From NCBI GenBank assembly GCA_023212695.1, contig JALCCG010000123.1, positions 9,621 to 60,065 on the forward strand: a stretch of DNA of 50,445 bases, written 5' to 3'. The translations under genes were made by a program, and so were the position numbers. Shown in pieces: positions 10,074-19,690 of this stretch; within the stretch, counting starts at the first letter, position 1, and every line of letters starts with the position of its first letter. This stretch comes from Sporisorium sorghi. Lineage: Eukaryota; Basidiomycota; Ustilaginomycetes; Ustilaginales; Ustilaginaceae. The notes beneath the pieces are model-generated. The model ran no database searches and had not been told where the DNA came from. It was given only the letters and a program-made list of their open reading frames with translations.

Positions 10074-10268
10074 TCTTCCAAAAAGCTCTCTTTTTGAGCA
10101 CGGACCATCTCGAACGCGCTCAATTTCTTCAGGCTTGACTCCACATCATCATCACCTTCATCACCGACCTCGACATTGATCTCATCCTCAACCACACCCT
10201 TCGCTGCATCTGCATCTGCATCCCATCATCACCTTACCACAGCTGCAGCCTTTCAAAACGCAACACAC
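10074..10268. promoter_or_regulatory. Short bidirectional promoter between ALG12 and UFE1
   Basis: About 195 bp lie between divergent start codons. The sequence is rich in CATCATC and ACC repeats (10140-10240), with no clear TATA box. Both genes serve ER functions, so shared control is possible but is only inferred from the arrangement. Confidence 0.5.
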
Positions 10269-11471
10269 ATGGCAGCCTCGCGCAAGGCAAGGCTGCCTCC
10301 AGCAACCGACTTGACTGCCGACTTTCACAGTCTCATCGCACAACGACGACAAGAGTATCCACCCTCCTCCTCTTCCGCGCAAGGCTCACGCTCGCTCAAG
10401 CGCAAAGATCCGCCCGAGAATGTGGTGAAGGCACACAAGCAGTGGCTGACGCAAGCCTACATCATCCGAAAACACATCATCTCGCTGCTCGGCTTTCTCT
10501 ATTCGATACGAAGAAAGTACCTGGCGCTGGGCAACAAGAGCCGTGCGCATCATCTGCGGTCAGGTGGTCTGGATGGCACAGAGACGCCCGAAGATCCAGA
10601 AGATGCATCGAGCGACGCATTTGCAAAGTGGAGGGCATTCACGGGGCCGTTGAGCGACACGCAGCGGGACGAGATCGATTTCCAGGTGAAAGTGGTCATC
10701 AAGCGATGTCTGGAAAGCATCAAGGAGCTCGAGAGCGCCGAGGAAGCACGCAAGAAGAATGCGCCTACCACGCCGACTGCGCTCTCGCCACTCAACAGCC
10801 TGTTGGCACTGTCAACAGCAAGGGACTCGTCAACGTCCATCCTGGCGTCTTCGCTGATTTCAGCGCATCGGGCGTCCATCACGCAGTACCTCTCGACGCT
10901 CTTGTCAAAGGCGTCTTCGCTTCAGAGCGACATGCAAGAGGCTCGACTCAGGGTGCAGCGCGAAAAGACCAAATCGCTCGCCAACTCGAGGCTTCAACTG
11001 CAACACCAAGCCAACGGCGCATCAACCTCAGCATCTTCAGGAGCAGCCTCAGCACCCGCCGTGATCCGAGGCAGCGTAGGCGGCTCGTTCAACCCGGAGC
11101 TCGACTCCGAGTCCGGACTGGTGGGCAAGGACATCAGCGCGCAGCTGTCGGCGTCGCAGATCGAGATGTTTGAAAACGAGTCTTCGGAGCTGATCCAGTC
11201 GCTCGAGTCGGATCTGGCGGCGATCAAGAAAGCCGAGTCGAGGCTGTACGAGATCAGCGAGCTGCAGACGCAGGTGGTGCAGCAGCTGGAACAGCAGGGC
11301 GAGATGACGGACCAGCTGCTGGACGAGGCGATTGGTGTGGGCGCCGAGGTGGGACGCGGCAACGAAGAGTTGCGCAAGGCGAGAGAGCGCAGTCGGGAGG
11401 CGGACAAGTTTCTGGCCATCTTTTTGGTGGGCAGCGGTCTGGCGCTGTTGTTCCTTCACTGGATGGACTGA
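10269..11471 (+). CDS. UFE1: ER Qa-SNARE, syntaxin-18/Ufe1 type
   Basis: This is a tail-anchored SNARE for retrograde Golgi-to-ER and ER-ER fusion. The 400-residue protein starts at the first ATG, 10269. Near the N terminus DLTADFHSLI matches the Sly1-binding N-peptide of Ufe1/Stx18 (D-[L/I]-T-x-x-F). A helical region follows (WLTQAYIIRKHIISLLGFLYSI) with a conserved block (FAKWRAFTGPLSDTQRDEID) typical of the Stx18 N-terminal domain. The SNARE motif spans about residues 295-370 and includes LEQQGEMTDQL, which aligns with the zero-layer glutamine region of syntaxins (Q343 by my count). The C-terminal anchor is FLAIFLVGSGLALLFLHWM. SLY1, its Sec1/Munc18 partner, lies 11 kb downstream in the same window. 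The 3' end converges on UBC7 across about 100 bp. Confidence 0.93.
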   Translation: MAASRKARLPPATDLTADFHSLIAQRRQEYPPSSSSAQGSRSLKRKDPPENVVKAHKQWLTQAYIIRKHIISLLGFLYSIRRKYLALGNKSRAHHLRSGGLDGTETPEDPEDASSDAFAKWRAFTGPLSDTQRDEIDFQVKVVIKRCLESIKELESAEEARKKNAPTTPTALSPLNSLLALSTARDSSTSILASSLISAHRASITQYLSTLLSKASSLQSDMQEARLRVQREKTKSLANSRLQLQHQANGASTSASSGAASAPAVIRGSVGGSFNPELDSESGLVGKDISAQLSASQIEMFENESSELIQSLESDLAAIKKAESRLYEISELQTQVVQQLEQQGEMTDQLLDEAIGVGAEVGRGNEELRKARERSREADKFLAIFLVGSGLALLFLHWMD

Positions 11472-11575
11472 GGAGATGCGGCAATGGCATTTCGAGTCAA
11501 ACTTTCAAATCGCAGGCTAGTGTGCTAGTGCTCAGCAAGTCGATTAGAGGTATGCATTGAGGATGATGTGCGAGA

Positions 11576-12174
11576 TCAGAGGCCAAGCTGCTCCTTGACA
11601 GAATCGCGGATGATCTTTTCGTATCCTTCGCGGTCGTCTCTGTACATTTTCTGTCGATGCAGACAATGAGAAGGGTGGAGTCAGTATCGATCAAAGGTTG
11701 CTACAATAGTCAACACCACGGCGCACTTACGCAAGCATCGATGTTGGCGCCACTCTCAACATTGGGCTCTGCGAGCATGCTGAGCACGGAGAGCAAAATC
11801 TTCTCGATCGACTGGACGGGCGACCAGCGCTCGCTCGACGACTCGTACATATTTGGGTCGTCACCCGGCGCGTGAAGGATCGAGATGCATACAAGACCGT
11901 CTGCGTACACATTGGGATGGAAGATGGGTGGCTCAAAGCGCATCGTGGGCGGTTCGAGCGGATACGAGGCTGGGAAGCTGAGGCGCGCCGAAAAGACACC
12001 GCCCTCGAAAGGCGTACCGTCTGGCCCTGGCACGAGCGCCTCCCATTCCAGATAGTTGTCTTCCGAGATGGGGCCGACGGCGGGGAAGAGCGTGTTGGGA
12101 TCGGTGGAGAGTTGTTTGTATTCGATGGTGAGACGCTTGATCGCCGCGCTGGACGATGCTCTGCTGTTGAACAT
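11576..12174 (-). CDS. UBC7: Ubiquitin-conjugating enzyme E2, Ubc7/UBE2G2 type, two exons
   Basis: Exon 1 is 12174-11731 and exon 2 is 11650-11576; the 80 bp intron has GTAAGT, CTGAC and CAG. The protein has 172 residues. The E2 fold is complete, with [15 protein letters not shown] carrying the catalytic cysteine (Cys96). The insert [17 protein letters not shown] directly after it is the acidic loop that sets the Ubc7/UBE2G and Cdc34 classes apart. The short, tail-less C terminus (ANIDACKMYRDD joined across the intron, ending KEQLGL) fits Ubc7 rather than Cdc34. Ubc7 works with Cue1 and the Hrd1 or Doa10 ligases in ER-associated degradation. The frame is open upstream of 12174 but has no other plausible start. 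Retaining the intron would add a few residues and stop. Confidence 0.95.
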
Positions 12175-12368
12175 GGTGGAAAGGCAGGGCGCGGCTATGA
12201 GAGTTGTTGGAAGAGGAAAGATGACGTGGTAGAGATGGTGGCTTGTGGGTGTCAGTGTTGGATCAAGTCGAGCTGCGCGGTTTGAATGCAAGATTGCTCA
12301 GGCACAAAGCGCAGTTTTGCAGAGTGTTGGTTGTGTTTGTCTTTCAGGGTCAAAAGAAAGGGCAAGGT

Positions 12369-12374
12369 CACGTG
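12369..12374. promoter_or_regulatory. CACGTG palindromic E-box
   Basis: A perfect CACGTG core lies 195 bp upstream of the UBC7 start. This is the site of bHLH factors such as Pho4 or Cbf1 in fungi. A single 6-mer is weak evidence, and its function is not shown. Confidence 0.25.
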
Positions 12375-13042
12375 AGTGAGTGGTTCTTTTTTGGGGCAAA
12401 CTTGCATCGAATGCCGCCCTAACAAATTCCAAAAATTCAAAATTAGAGGCGGCGACGTTTCCCAAGCGAGTCGCTTCGTCCGATGATGCAGCACGGGAGA
12501 GCCGAGTGAGTGGAAATGCAGAAGCCCAATCGATGCAGCGGAACCACGAGGTCAGCTGCAGTCAAGTGCACCACCCGCTTCCATCTTGTGCCGTCACTGT
12601 TCAAAAAGACAATGGTGACCGATGCCGTCATGAAACCACTTTGACATTCGCACTCACACGCTGGCACAGTCTGATCAAGGCCTTGTCTGTCTGTCTGTCA
12701 AATCGAGTGGATGAAAAAGGATCAAGCAAGGTTGGATTGTGGGGTTCCAAGTCGAGGTCGAGCTAGAAAAGGCTGCAACCTCGACTTTCATTCACACGCA
12801 CCTTTTCTCTCTTTGAAAGCGTTGTAGCTCTAGCTCACTCTCACCTTTGCTTGCAACCGAACGTTGGTCAACCCCCCCAAAAAAAAAAAAAAAAATCACA
12901 CCTTCACAGTAGCCTAAGTCAAGTGTGAATCCATGCAAGTCACGAGGTTGTTTTCTCTCGGCTGTTGGCTTCCTCTTCGCCAGTGATGCAACGACCATGT
13001 GGTTTTTTTTTTTTTTTTTTTTTCTTTCTTTTTTTCTTTTCG

Positions 13043-13077
13043 TGACTAACCAGCTTAATTTTTACGCTTGCCAACAG
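13043..13077 (+). other. Possible 3' splice site of a leader intron
   Basis: TGACTAAC at 13043-13050 followed by a CAG at 13075-13077, after a T21 run, has the layout of a fungal branch point and acceptor. It would sit in the long leader of the kinase gene. The donor is not determined; GTGAGT occurs near 12372-12380 and 12505. No coding sequence depends on it. Confidence 0.3.
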
Positions 13078-14011
13078 ACTGTTGAACTGCACTTCCGAGG
13101 AAAAAAAGCAAAAAACCTCAAGGCATGCATATGGTGCATTGGCCAGTCTAAGGACCCTCTTCTCTTCAAAGACAGCAACCGCAGCAGCAACAGCCAGAGC
13201 TCTTCCCTTCTTTCTACCATCACCAACAATCGCTTCGTCCGCTCGCTCGTACACTTTGGCAGCGACAGGCCCATCCCTCGAAGACGTCGTGTCCCTTCAC
13301 GGCGGCTCCTCTTGGTGCCCAAAACCCCCAACCCGCTCAGTCTTTTCTTCTCATTATTAACAGCCGCCGGACCCTTGCGGTTGCCGTCTTCATCCGACTC
13401 GAGCAGGAAGCGACACTTCCAGGCTCGCTTTCAGTCCAATCTTGCTCCAGCGCGATTCTGAATTGGCGACTCTCGGCTCATACGAAGTGTATCGAGATCA
13501 GCCTTTCGTCGCTCTATCCAAGTCTATATCCTTGGCGACGCACCTCCAATCAACCCACAAAGTCGTCGCAGAGCATCAACGGCACAAACAACTTTTCGGT
13601 GGTATGGCGCCTCACCTTCTCCGCCTCTTTCTTCTGATCCAATCATAGCCCTAGCGGCTCACACGCATACCAAGTCCGTCTTCAGTCGAATAACAACGAC
13701 TCAGGTGGTCGACATTACTCCATCTTACGCAGCGCTTCCCACTTTTCCGTCACCGGTACATCGCGACATATATCCTCAACATCCTATCAACATCGAAATG
13801 ACCTAACTCAGCTCGACTTCCTGCGGCCCTCGTCACCAATACCCCCCCGTGCGCACTCCTTCCCGACAATAGCATCTGCCTTGGTCAGTGCTTCTCTACC
13901 CGCTCCCTTTTCAGCTCGCACGTCCGAGTGCCCTCAATGGCTTTGGCCGTCCATCTGCCTCTAGTATCCCTTCCACCGCTTGGATACACCCTTGCATCGC
14001 ACTAGCACATC

Positions 14012-17000
14012 ATGCCTTCTCATCTTGCTAGCAGCGATGCTCCAAGCTGGAGACGCCCAAACCAACCCAACCCTCCTCCTCCGCAGCCAGTACCAGTCCA
14101 CCCTCAACGTAAAGACAAGGAGAAGACGCAGGACAACTGGAGAGCTCATGCTCACCCTGTCGCCGGTTCGTCCAGACAGCTTCCACATTCGTCGACGCAT
14201 TCCCAGCCTCTCTCCATCTCCACGCCTCACAACAAGGCCATCCGCCTCCCAGCCTCGGCAGAGCATCCATCATCGCTCCTCTCATCCAGCCTCAAGCGCG
14301 AGAATGCCTCAGTCCTCGATGCCGACTGGGTGCCAGGTCACCATCCTCATCCCGATCCTCATGCACCACATGCGATCAAGCCCAGCGGTATGGGCAACGG
14401 CATCATCGGCAGAGCGCCTGAATTTGGCACTTCGCCCACCAAGCCCAAACACTCTGCCTTGCCTGCAGTTCGTCACCATTGGCCGCTCTCGTCTTCCCTC
14501 GAAAAGACCCACAACATACCACCAGCAACCCACTTACATCCTCTACGAATCGAAGCCACCGAACGCTCCCGCTTCTTTCCCTCTGCTTCGACGCCCCTCA
14601 AGCCCAATCAGAACGGCAACCTCACTCAGCACAGCCAGGATCGCGATGATAACTGGATGTTAACCCCTACAAGCTCGCTGCCCAGCATCCCTAGCACTCC
14701 CAATCGTGCGCGCGAATCTAGCAGCGAGCGGCTGCTCGCCTCAACTCACAAGGCTGAGCCACAGCTCGCCACCAACGGCCGCCCAACTCCCTCCATTCGA
14801 GCTCCCGTCGAATACCTCCAAGCTTGCCTTCAGTCGGCTCCTCGCACGCCTAGCCCGGGTCATGCCATGGCACGCCACGATGCTCCTCACGCCGGTCCGT
14901 CCTTGTTCAATCGCGGTCTCAGCGTCAATGTGCAGTCCTCGCCTAAGCGCTCCCCCCTCGCTACTTCGACCTATGCTCAACGTCAGCAGGCCGCCAACGG
15001 TACAGCCAACCCTGCACTGCTCAGCCCGACCTCCTCGCCCAAGCTCTCTCATCGAACTTTGTCGCCTATCAATCGACATCCCGCCGTCGTTCCGGAACCG
15101 CACATGCACACCAGTGGAGACAGAGTCGTCAACAGCATCGCTTCCATGCTGCACGGAGCGTCGCCTCATCCACGTCCAGGCTCGGCTTCTCGTCGCGACT
15201 CATTCAACTCGGTCACCTCGGCGGGCGCCAGCCATACCATGTCGCACTCTCGAAGATGCTCGGCCCTTTTCTCTCCCAACTCGCCTACCGTCTCGACTCG
15301 TATCGGTGTGTACCGTCCGCCTCATCTGAGGAACCGCGACAGCGTCTCTGGACTCAAGCCGAGCGTGGCTCACTACGATCGTGTCCGCACGCCCAGCCTT
15401 CGAGGCCTTTCGCGTTCCAGGGAGTCGTCCATCTCTCTCAGCAGACCCACCAGCCGACCGCCTTCCACTGTTCCCTTCTACCATGCCGAAAGCATTCCTG
15501 AAGATGGTCAGGTTGACGAGGCTGCGCGCATTCCGCTCCGAGGTCGACAGAGCAACCTGTCGATTCACCTACCCGACTTGATCGCAGAAGAGCAGCAACG
15601 CAATGCCGCTGCAGCAGGTATCGCGCCAGTTTCCGAAGACGCTGCCTCCTTCGCACCCAACACCACCCATCTCCTCGAGCAGCCTCTCGACAGCGCCTCG
15701 CTGCTCGCCAAGCTGAGGGCGCAGCTCGTTCGACGCGAAGCTGCTGCTTCCGATGTGGCTGTCTCGGATGGCGATCGAAACTCGGTCGTTGCCGAAGACA
15801 ACGAGCAGGACTTCTTCGACCTATCCGAGATGATGGAGTACGGTGCATCCGAGGGACATCCTTTGAGCCGCTTCGGCAGTACTTATGCCATCGAAGGCCG
15901 TCCGCTTGGCGACGTGTTCGAGATCGGTGACCTTCTTGGACCGGGTCTCGAGCACGATGGTCACACAATCAAGATCGCCGAGACCACGCCAGGTTTCGTG
16001 GACCAGAACGAGGATCTCACGGGTAGCAAGCTGGAGGTGGTTCGCAAGCTTGGCGAAGGAAGCTACGCTGTCGTCTACCTCGTCAAGGAAGTGAGCGCCG
16101 AAGAGGCGGCACAGCACGTCTCGCACAAGAGCGTGGACATCCCTTCCTCTGCTTCGCGGAACCTGGCATCGGATGCCCCAGGCAGGAACCCAGAGGACGA
16201 TGCTGATCTTACAATGGTCGCCTCGTCGTCCGAGGATCTCCTGAGTAGCACTCTCAAGGCCAACGGCAAGGGCAAGGATGAAGGCTTCCACAACTCGCCT
16301 GCACTCGAGGAAAGGCGACGCAAGGACCTCAAGATCAACACTCAGCTTCGTCCGGGCAAGGAGTTTGCGCTCAAGTGCCTGTGCAAGCGCGACCTGCCAG
16401 AAGACATGCTCGAAGTCCAGCGACTCGAGGCGACCATTCATCAGTCCATCCCTGCCCATCCCAACATCGTTACGCTCTATCGCACCTACGAGACTCCGGA
16501 CTGGCTCTTTTTGGTCCTCGAGTACTGTCCGGGCCAGGACCTCTACTATTGGCTCGAACAGGCCCAAGATGCTGGGAGGCCTTCTGCGAACGACGACGAC
16601 GACGATCCGTACGGAAAGACGTTTGTCGAGCATGACGATGCCGAGGCGAAAGCGAACGGAGCCAAGGCAGCTTCGGACGACGACAACTACCGAGTTTTGA
16701 GCTCTTCGCTGGATGCGACGCCGCCATCGCCATCGTTGCTTGCCTCTACGTCTGGCCAGAATTTGCTCTCGAAGCGTCGAATTCGCCTTATCGCCAGAAT
16801 GTTCAGGCAGATCTGCGACGCTGTGCAGTTCTGCCACGATCGAGGTGTCAGTCATCGCGACATCAAGCCCGAAAACTTCATTGTCGAGGATCGTCGCACG
16901 GTCGACGAGATGCAGTCTGCCTGCCCTGACACGAGCAAAAGCACTCTGGTGGACAGCACTCGCGACTGGGACGAAATGCCGGTGATCGTCAAGATGACTG

Positions 17001-19690
17001 ACTTCGGCTTGGCCACCGCTGAACCGCGATGCGACGACTTTGACTGCGGCAGCAAGCCCTATATGGCGTACGAGTGTCACAACAACATTTCATCGTCGTA
17101 CGACCCCAAACAAGCCGATATCTGGTCGCTGGGTGTCGTCCTGCTCAACTTGCTCTTCCACCGCAGTCCGTTCACAGAGCCGTCGATGAGCTGCCCGTCG
17201 TTTGCGGCTTATTGTCAAGACCCGGTTCGCTTCCTCATGGAGTCTTTCGACGGTCTTACAGAGACCGTAGCACGCTTTCTTTCCGAAAACGTGTTCTGTT
17301 CCATCACGGACGACGACGATGCATCGCAGAAGAGGATCTCGGCAGGCGAATTCTCGCGCTGGGCTTGCGGCCTCGTCGACCACATGGGTCTTTCTGGTCC
17401 AGGTCGTGGCCGCATCTCTCGAGGAGCTTCGGTCTATGCGACCATCCCGCTCATTCATTCGCGCACCGGATCCATGTCGACTCTTCCATCCATGCTGAGC
17501 TCGCCTCGACCTCGAGCGCGATCGCTGGCACGCGACACGGATCAGATTCCGGATCTTGACGCGACGGCCGACGCCACTTTCCGAGCTGCGTTCGCTGCTG
17601 CAGTGGCAAGACAAGGCAGCCTGTCGCCTCATCCAAACCTGTTCACGCCAGATGTGCTGCCATCGCCGACTTTCACGCCTTCTCCCCAGCCGCCAGAACG
17701 CAATCCCTTTGATTCGCAGTACGCGGCTGCAGGTGAAGCTGTGCGCGATACAGAAACGATTCCTGAACAGGACGAGCATCATCATGTGGTCGATGCGGGT
17801 CTCAATGTCTCCGAGTCGCCGTCTGGCTTGACCGATGCACAGTCTCGAGACGCGGACTTTGTCGATGCCAAGGGTGTGTCCTCGGAAGATGCCGTTGACG
17901 GAAAGTCCTCCAGCGTTGCGGATACGACGGGCGACGACTCTGAAGAGTTGCTCGACGACGCTCGACTGGGCACGGCTACACAATCGGACTCCAAGGCTTT
18001 GACTCATGCGGTGCCGACCCTCAACGACGATGTCCAGGCGGACCGCGAACAGGCCAAGGACGACGGAAGGGCCGAGGGCGACGCAAGCATCCACGAAGAC
18101 GAGGCCGAGCATGATGACGCCGTGGAAGGCGGCGAAGACGTGCCTGGTGAGGCCGAGGACGGCGACAAGGCAGAGAGCGTCACGACTTCGAATCACTCCA
18201 AGCGAAGGAAGCGCGGTGCACGTAAGGGTCGCACTCTTGCCAAACAGCTGAAGCGATCGCAGTCGGTCGAAGGCATGGCAGACGCCGACGCCAACGATCC
18301 TGCCGCCAAAGCGCGGGAACGTGAGCGCACCATCCGCGAGTTGGCGCTGGCCTCGGAGAACCTGGCTCGACAGATGAACAAGATGGCCAAGCCGAGCGAT
18401 GCTTCGGATGGTCTGACGTCACCGCAGATCACTCTTTCTAAGCCGACGGCCGAAGCCGCAGCTCGATACAGCTTGCAAGGGTTGGCGCAGAGCGAGGCAC
18501 AGCCTGGTCCGGGGTCAGTGTCTACCGGCTTACCGGCAGTGCGAGGTCTCAAACCGGACGAGGAGGTCAACGAGGCGGCGACATTGTCGTCATCGACGCC
18601 TGCTGCCAACTGGTCTTCTGCAGGCATGCGGCGCGAGAGGATGAGCGAGAAGCAGCGCAAGACGGGAGGTTCGTTGCTTCAAGACTCGGGCCGAAGCCGG
18701 GTCATGTCGTGGCGAGAGCGAAACCAGTCAGCTGCGACTCTGTCGTCGCTGGCCTCTTCGGCGACGTCGACTTCGAGCCACAGTTCGGTCACTTCGGCCA
18801 CGTCGAGCATCTACTCGACTGCGTCGGCGCCTGCGGCTCTGACGCGCAAGGACTTTTCGGCGCGCAACCGGACGAGGGGAAGTGGGTTTGGGCTGGATAC
18901 GATCTCGGAGCGCGAGAGGGCTGCTCCTGGGAAGAAAGAGGTGGATGCCAAGTATTTGGCTGGCATCTTTGGTGGCGGTGATGGGCCTGCGCAGGATAAG
19001 AAGCGCGATGCGCGTTCGGTCGAGGTGCAGAGAGGTGCGTCTGGCAGTGGCGCTGCTCAGAGTGCGAACACGAACGGGTCCGCAGGGCCGGAGAAGGGCG
19101 AGAAGGGGAACAAGCTGTTTGGTCTGCTGTCGGATGGCGCGAGTGGTGGCAGTGGCAAGGCGAATGGAGTGGCGTCGTCTGAGGTGGAGCCGTCGCAGCG
19201 TCTGGCTGCTGCTGACGCTGCTACTGCTAATGGAGCAGGTCAGCGCAGTGTGAGCGTTGGCAGTGCTAGTTCGAATTCGAGCAGTTCGGGTGGTGTAGCC
19301 GCATCATTTGTGTCGCGCTTCCGACGGCCGACGTCATCGTCATCGTCGACAGCGGCGACGACGAACAGCAACAGCAACAGCAACAGCAAGGCGGCAGAGG
19401 CGGAAGGCGGTTTACCCGCTGCGGGTGCGGGTGCGGGTCTGGGGATGCGCCGGGACGCGTCGACGAGCACGAGCAGCCTGCATGGGGTTGTGCCTGAGAA
19501 GGCGGCTGAGGTGGTGGGTGCACAGGGGAGTGGCAGCGGCAAGGCAAGCGAGATGGTCAGCACGGAAGGTGGGGCCGGTCAAGCAGCAGCAGCAGCAGCA
19601 GCAGCAGCGGCGGCGGCGGCGGCGCCAGCAAAGAAGCGCGGGATGGGCAAGTTTTTGCTCGGCGTGCGTGATAGCATCAAGAACTTTTGA
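14012..19690 (+). CDS. Giant Ser/Thr protein kinase, KSP1/RAN1(Pat1)-like
   Basis: A single exon gives 1892 residues. The start is fixed by an in-frame TAG nine bases upstream (14003-14005). Residues 1-660 are Ser/Pro/His-rich and probably disordered. The kinase domain runs from about 670 to 1130: Gly loop GEGSYAVV (681-688), catalytic Lys in EFALK (788), HRDIKPEN (His948, Asp950), DFG Asp997, and a GSKPYMAYE activation/P+1 segment typical of the Ksp1/Ran1 group. Two insertions interrupt it: about 75 residues between the Gly loop and the catalytic Lys, and about 70 acidic residues between helices D and E. The C-terminal 750 residues are acidic, then Ser-rich, with an Ala run of about 14 (GCA then GCG codons) before a basic end (KKRGMGKFLLGVRDSIKNF). 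Yeast Ksp1 acts in TORC1/PKA and filamentous-growth signalling; that role here is inferred. Confidence 0.85.
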   Translation: MPSHLASSDAPSWRRPNQPNPPPPQPVPVHPQRKDKEKTQDNWRAHAHPVAGSSRQLPHSSTHSQPLSISTPHNKAIRLPASAEHPSSLLSSSLKRENASVLDADWVPGHHPHPDPHAPHAIKPSGMGNGIIGRAPEFGTSPTKPKHSALPAVRHHWPLSSSLEKTHNIPPATHLHPLRIEATERSRFFPSASTPLKPNQNGNLTQHSQDRDDNWMLTPTSSLPSIPSTPNRARESSSERLLASTHKAEPQLATNGRPTPSIRAPVEYLQACLQSAPRTPSPGHAMARHDAPHAGPSLFNRGLSVNVQSSPKRSPLATSTYAQRQQAANGTANPALLSPTSSPKLSHRTLSPINRHPAVVPEPHMHTSGDRVVNSIASMLHGASPHPRPGSASRRDSFNSVTSAGASHTMSHSRRCSALFSPNSPTVSTRIGVYRPPHLRNRDSVSGLKPSVAHYDRVRTPSLRGLSRSRESSISLSRPTSRPPSTVPFYHAESIPEDGQVDEAARIPLRGRQSNLSIHLPDLIAEEQQRNAAAAGIAPVSEDAASFAPNTTHLLEQPLDSASLLAKLRAQLVRREAAASDVAVSDGDRNSVVAEDNEQDFFDLSEMMEYGASEGHPLSRFGSTYAIEGRPLGDVFEIGDLLGPGLEHDGHTIKIAETTPGFVDQNEDLTGSKLEVVRKLGEGSYAVVYLVKEVSAEEAAQHVSHKSVDIPSSASRNLASDAPGRNPEDDADLTMVASSSEDLLSSTLKANGKGKDEGFHNSPALEERRRKDLKINTQLRPGKEFALKCLCKRDLPEDMLEVQRLEATIHQSIPAHPNIVTLYRTYETPDWLFLVLEYCPGQDLYYWLEQAQDAGRPSANDDDDDPYGKTFVEHDDAEAKANGAKAASDDDNYRVLSSSLDATPPSPSLLASTSGQNLLSKRRIRLIARMFRQICDAVQFCHDRGVSHRDIKPENFIVEDRRTVDEMQSACPDTSKSTLVDSTRDWDEMPVIVKMTDFGLATAEPRCDDFDCGSKPYMAYECHNNISSSYDPKQADIWSLGVVLLNLLFHRSPFTEPSMSCPSFAAYCQDPVRFLMESFDGLTETVARFLSENVFCSITDDDDASQKRISAGEFSRWACGLVDHMGLSGPGRGRISRGASVYATIPLIHSRTGSMSTLPSMLSSPRPRARSLARDTDQIPDLDATADATFRAAFAAAVARQGSLSPHPNLFTPDVLPSPTFTPSPQPPERNPFDSQYAAAGEAVRDTETIPEQDEHHHVVDAGLNVSESPSGLTDAQSRDADFVDAKGVSSEDAVDGKSSSVADTTGDDSEELLDDARLGTATQSDSKALTHAVPTLNDDVQADREQAKDDGRAEGDASIHEDEAEHDDAVEGGEDVPGEAEDGDKAESVTTSNHSKRRKRGARKGRTLAKQLKRSQSVEGMADADANDPAAKARERERTIRELALASENLARQMNKMAKPSDASDGLTSPQITLSKPTAEAAARYSLQGLAQSEAQPGPGSVSTGLPAVRGLKPDEEVNEAATLSSSTPAANWSSAGMRRERMSEKQRKTGGSLLQDSGRSRVMSWRERNQSAATLSSLASSATSTSSHSSVTSATSSIYSTASAPAALTRKDFSARNRTRGSGFGLDTISERERAAPGKKEVDAKYLAGIFGGGDGPAQDKKRDARSVEVQRGASGSGAAQSANTNGSAGPEKGEKGNKLFGLLSDGASGGSGKANGVASSEVEPSQRLAAADAATANGAGQRSVSVGSASSNSSSSGGVAASFVSRFRRPTSSSSSTAATTNSNSNSNSKAAEAEGGLPAAGAGAGLGMRRDASTSTSSLHGVVPEKAAEVVGAQGSGSGKASEMVSTEGGAGQAAAAAAAAAAAAAAPAKKRGMGKFLLGVRDSIKNF
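19583..19624 (+). repeat. In-frame (GCA)n(GCG)n trinucleotide repeat coding for poly-Ala
   Basis: About eight GCA codons run into about six GCG codons inside the C-terminal part of the kinase gene. Such a repeat can change length between strains without breaking the frame. It lies about 20 codons before the stop. Confidence 0.9.

Larger units (their letters stand above)
12175..14011. other. 1.84 kb divergent intergenic region; promoters of UBC7 and the KSP1-like kinase
   Basis: No protein is recognisable. The stretch holds a CACGTG palindrome at 12369-12374, a TGTC tetranucleotide run near 12686-12699, a C7A17 tract ending at 12895, and a T21 run at 13003-13023. The T run is followed by TGACTAAC (13043-13050) and CAG at 13075-13077, which together look like a branch point and 3' splice site. 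This suggests a long 5' leader for the kinase, perhaps with a leader intron. From about 13100 to 14000 the DNA is CT/TC-rich and lacks T runs, consistent with a transcribed leader. Confidence 0.5.

Noticed and set aside
15821..18196. Long minus-strand frames (368 and 419 codons) inside the kinase gene
   Set aside because: They are antisense shadows of GC-rich coding DNA and show no protein motifs, whereas the plus strand has a full kinase domain.
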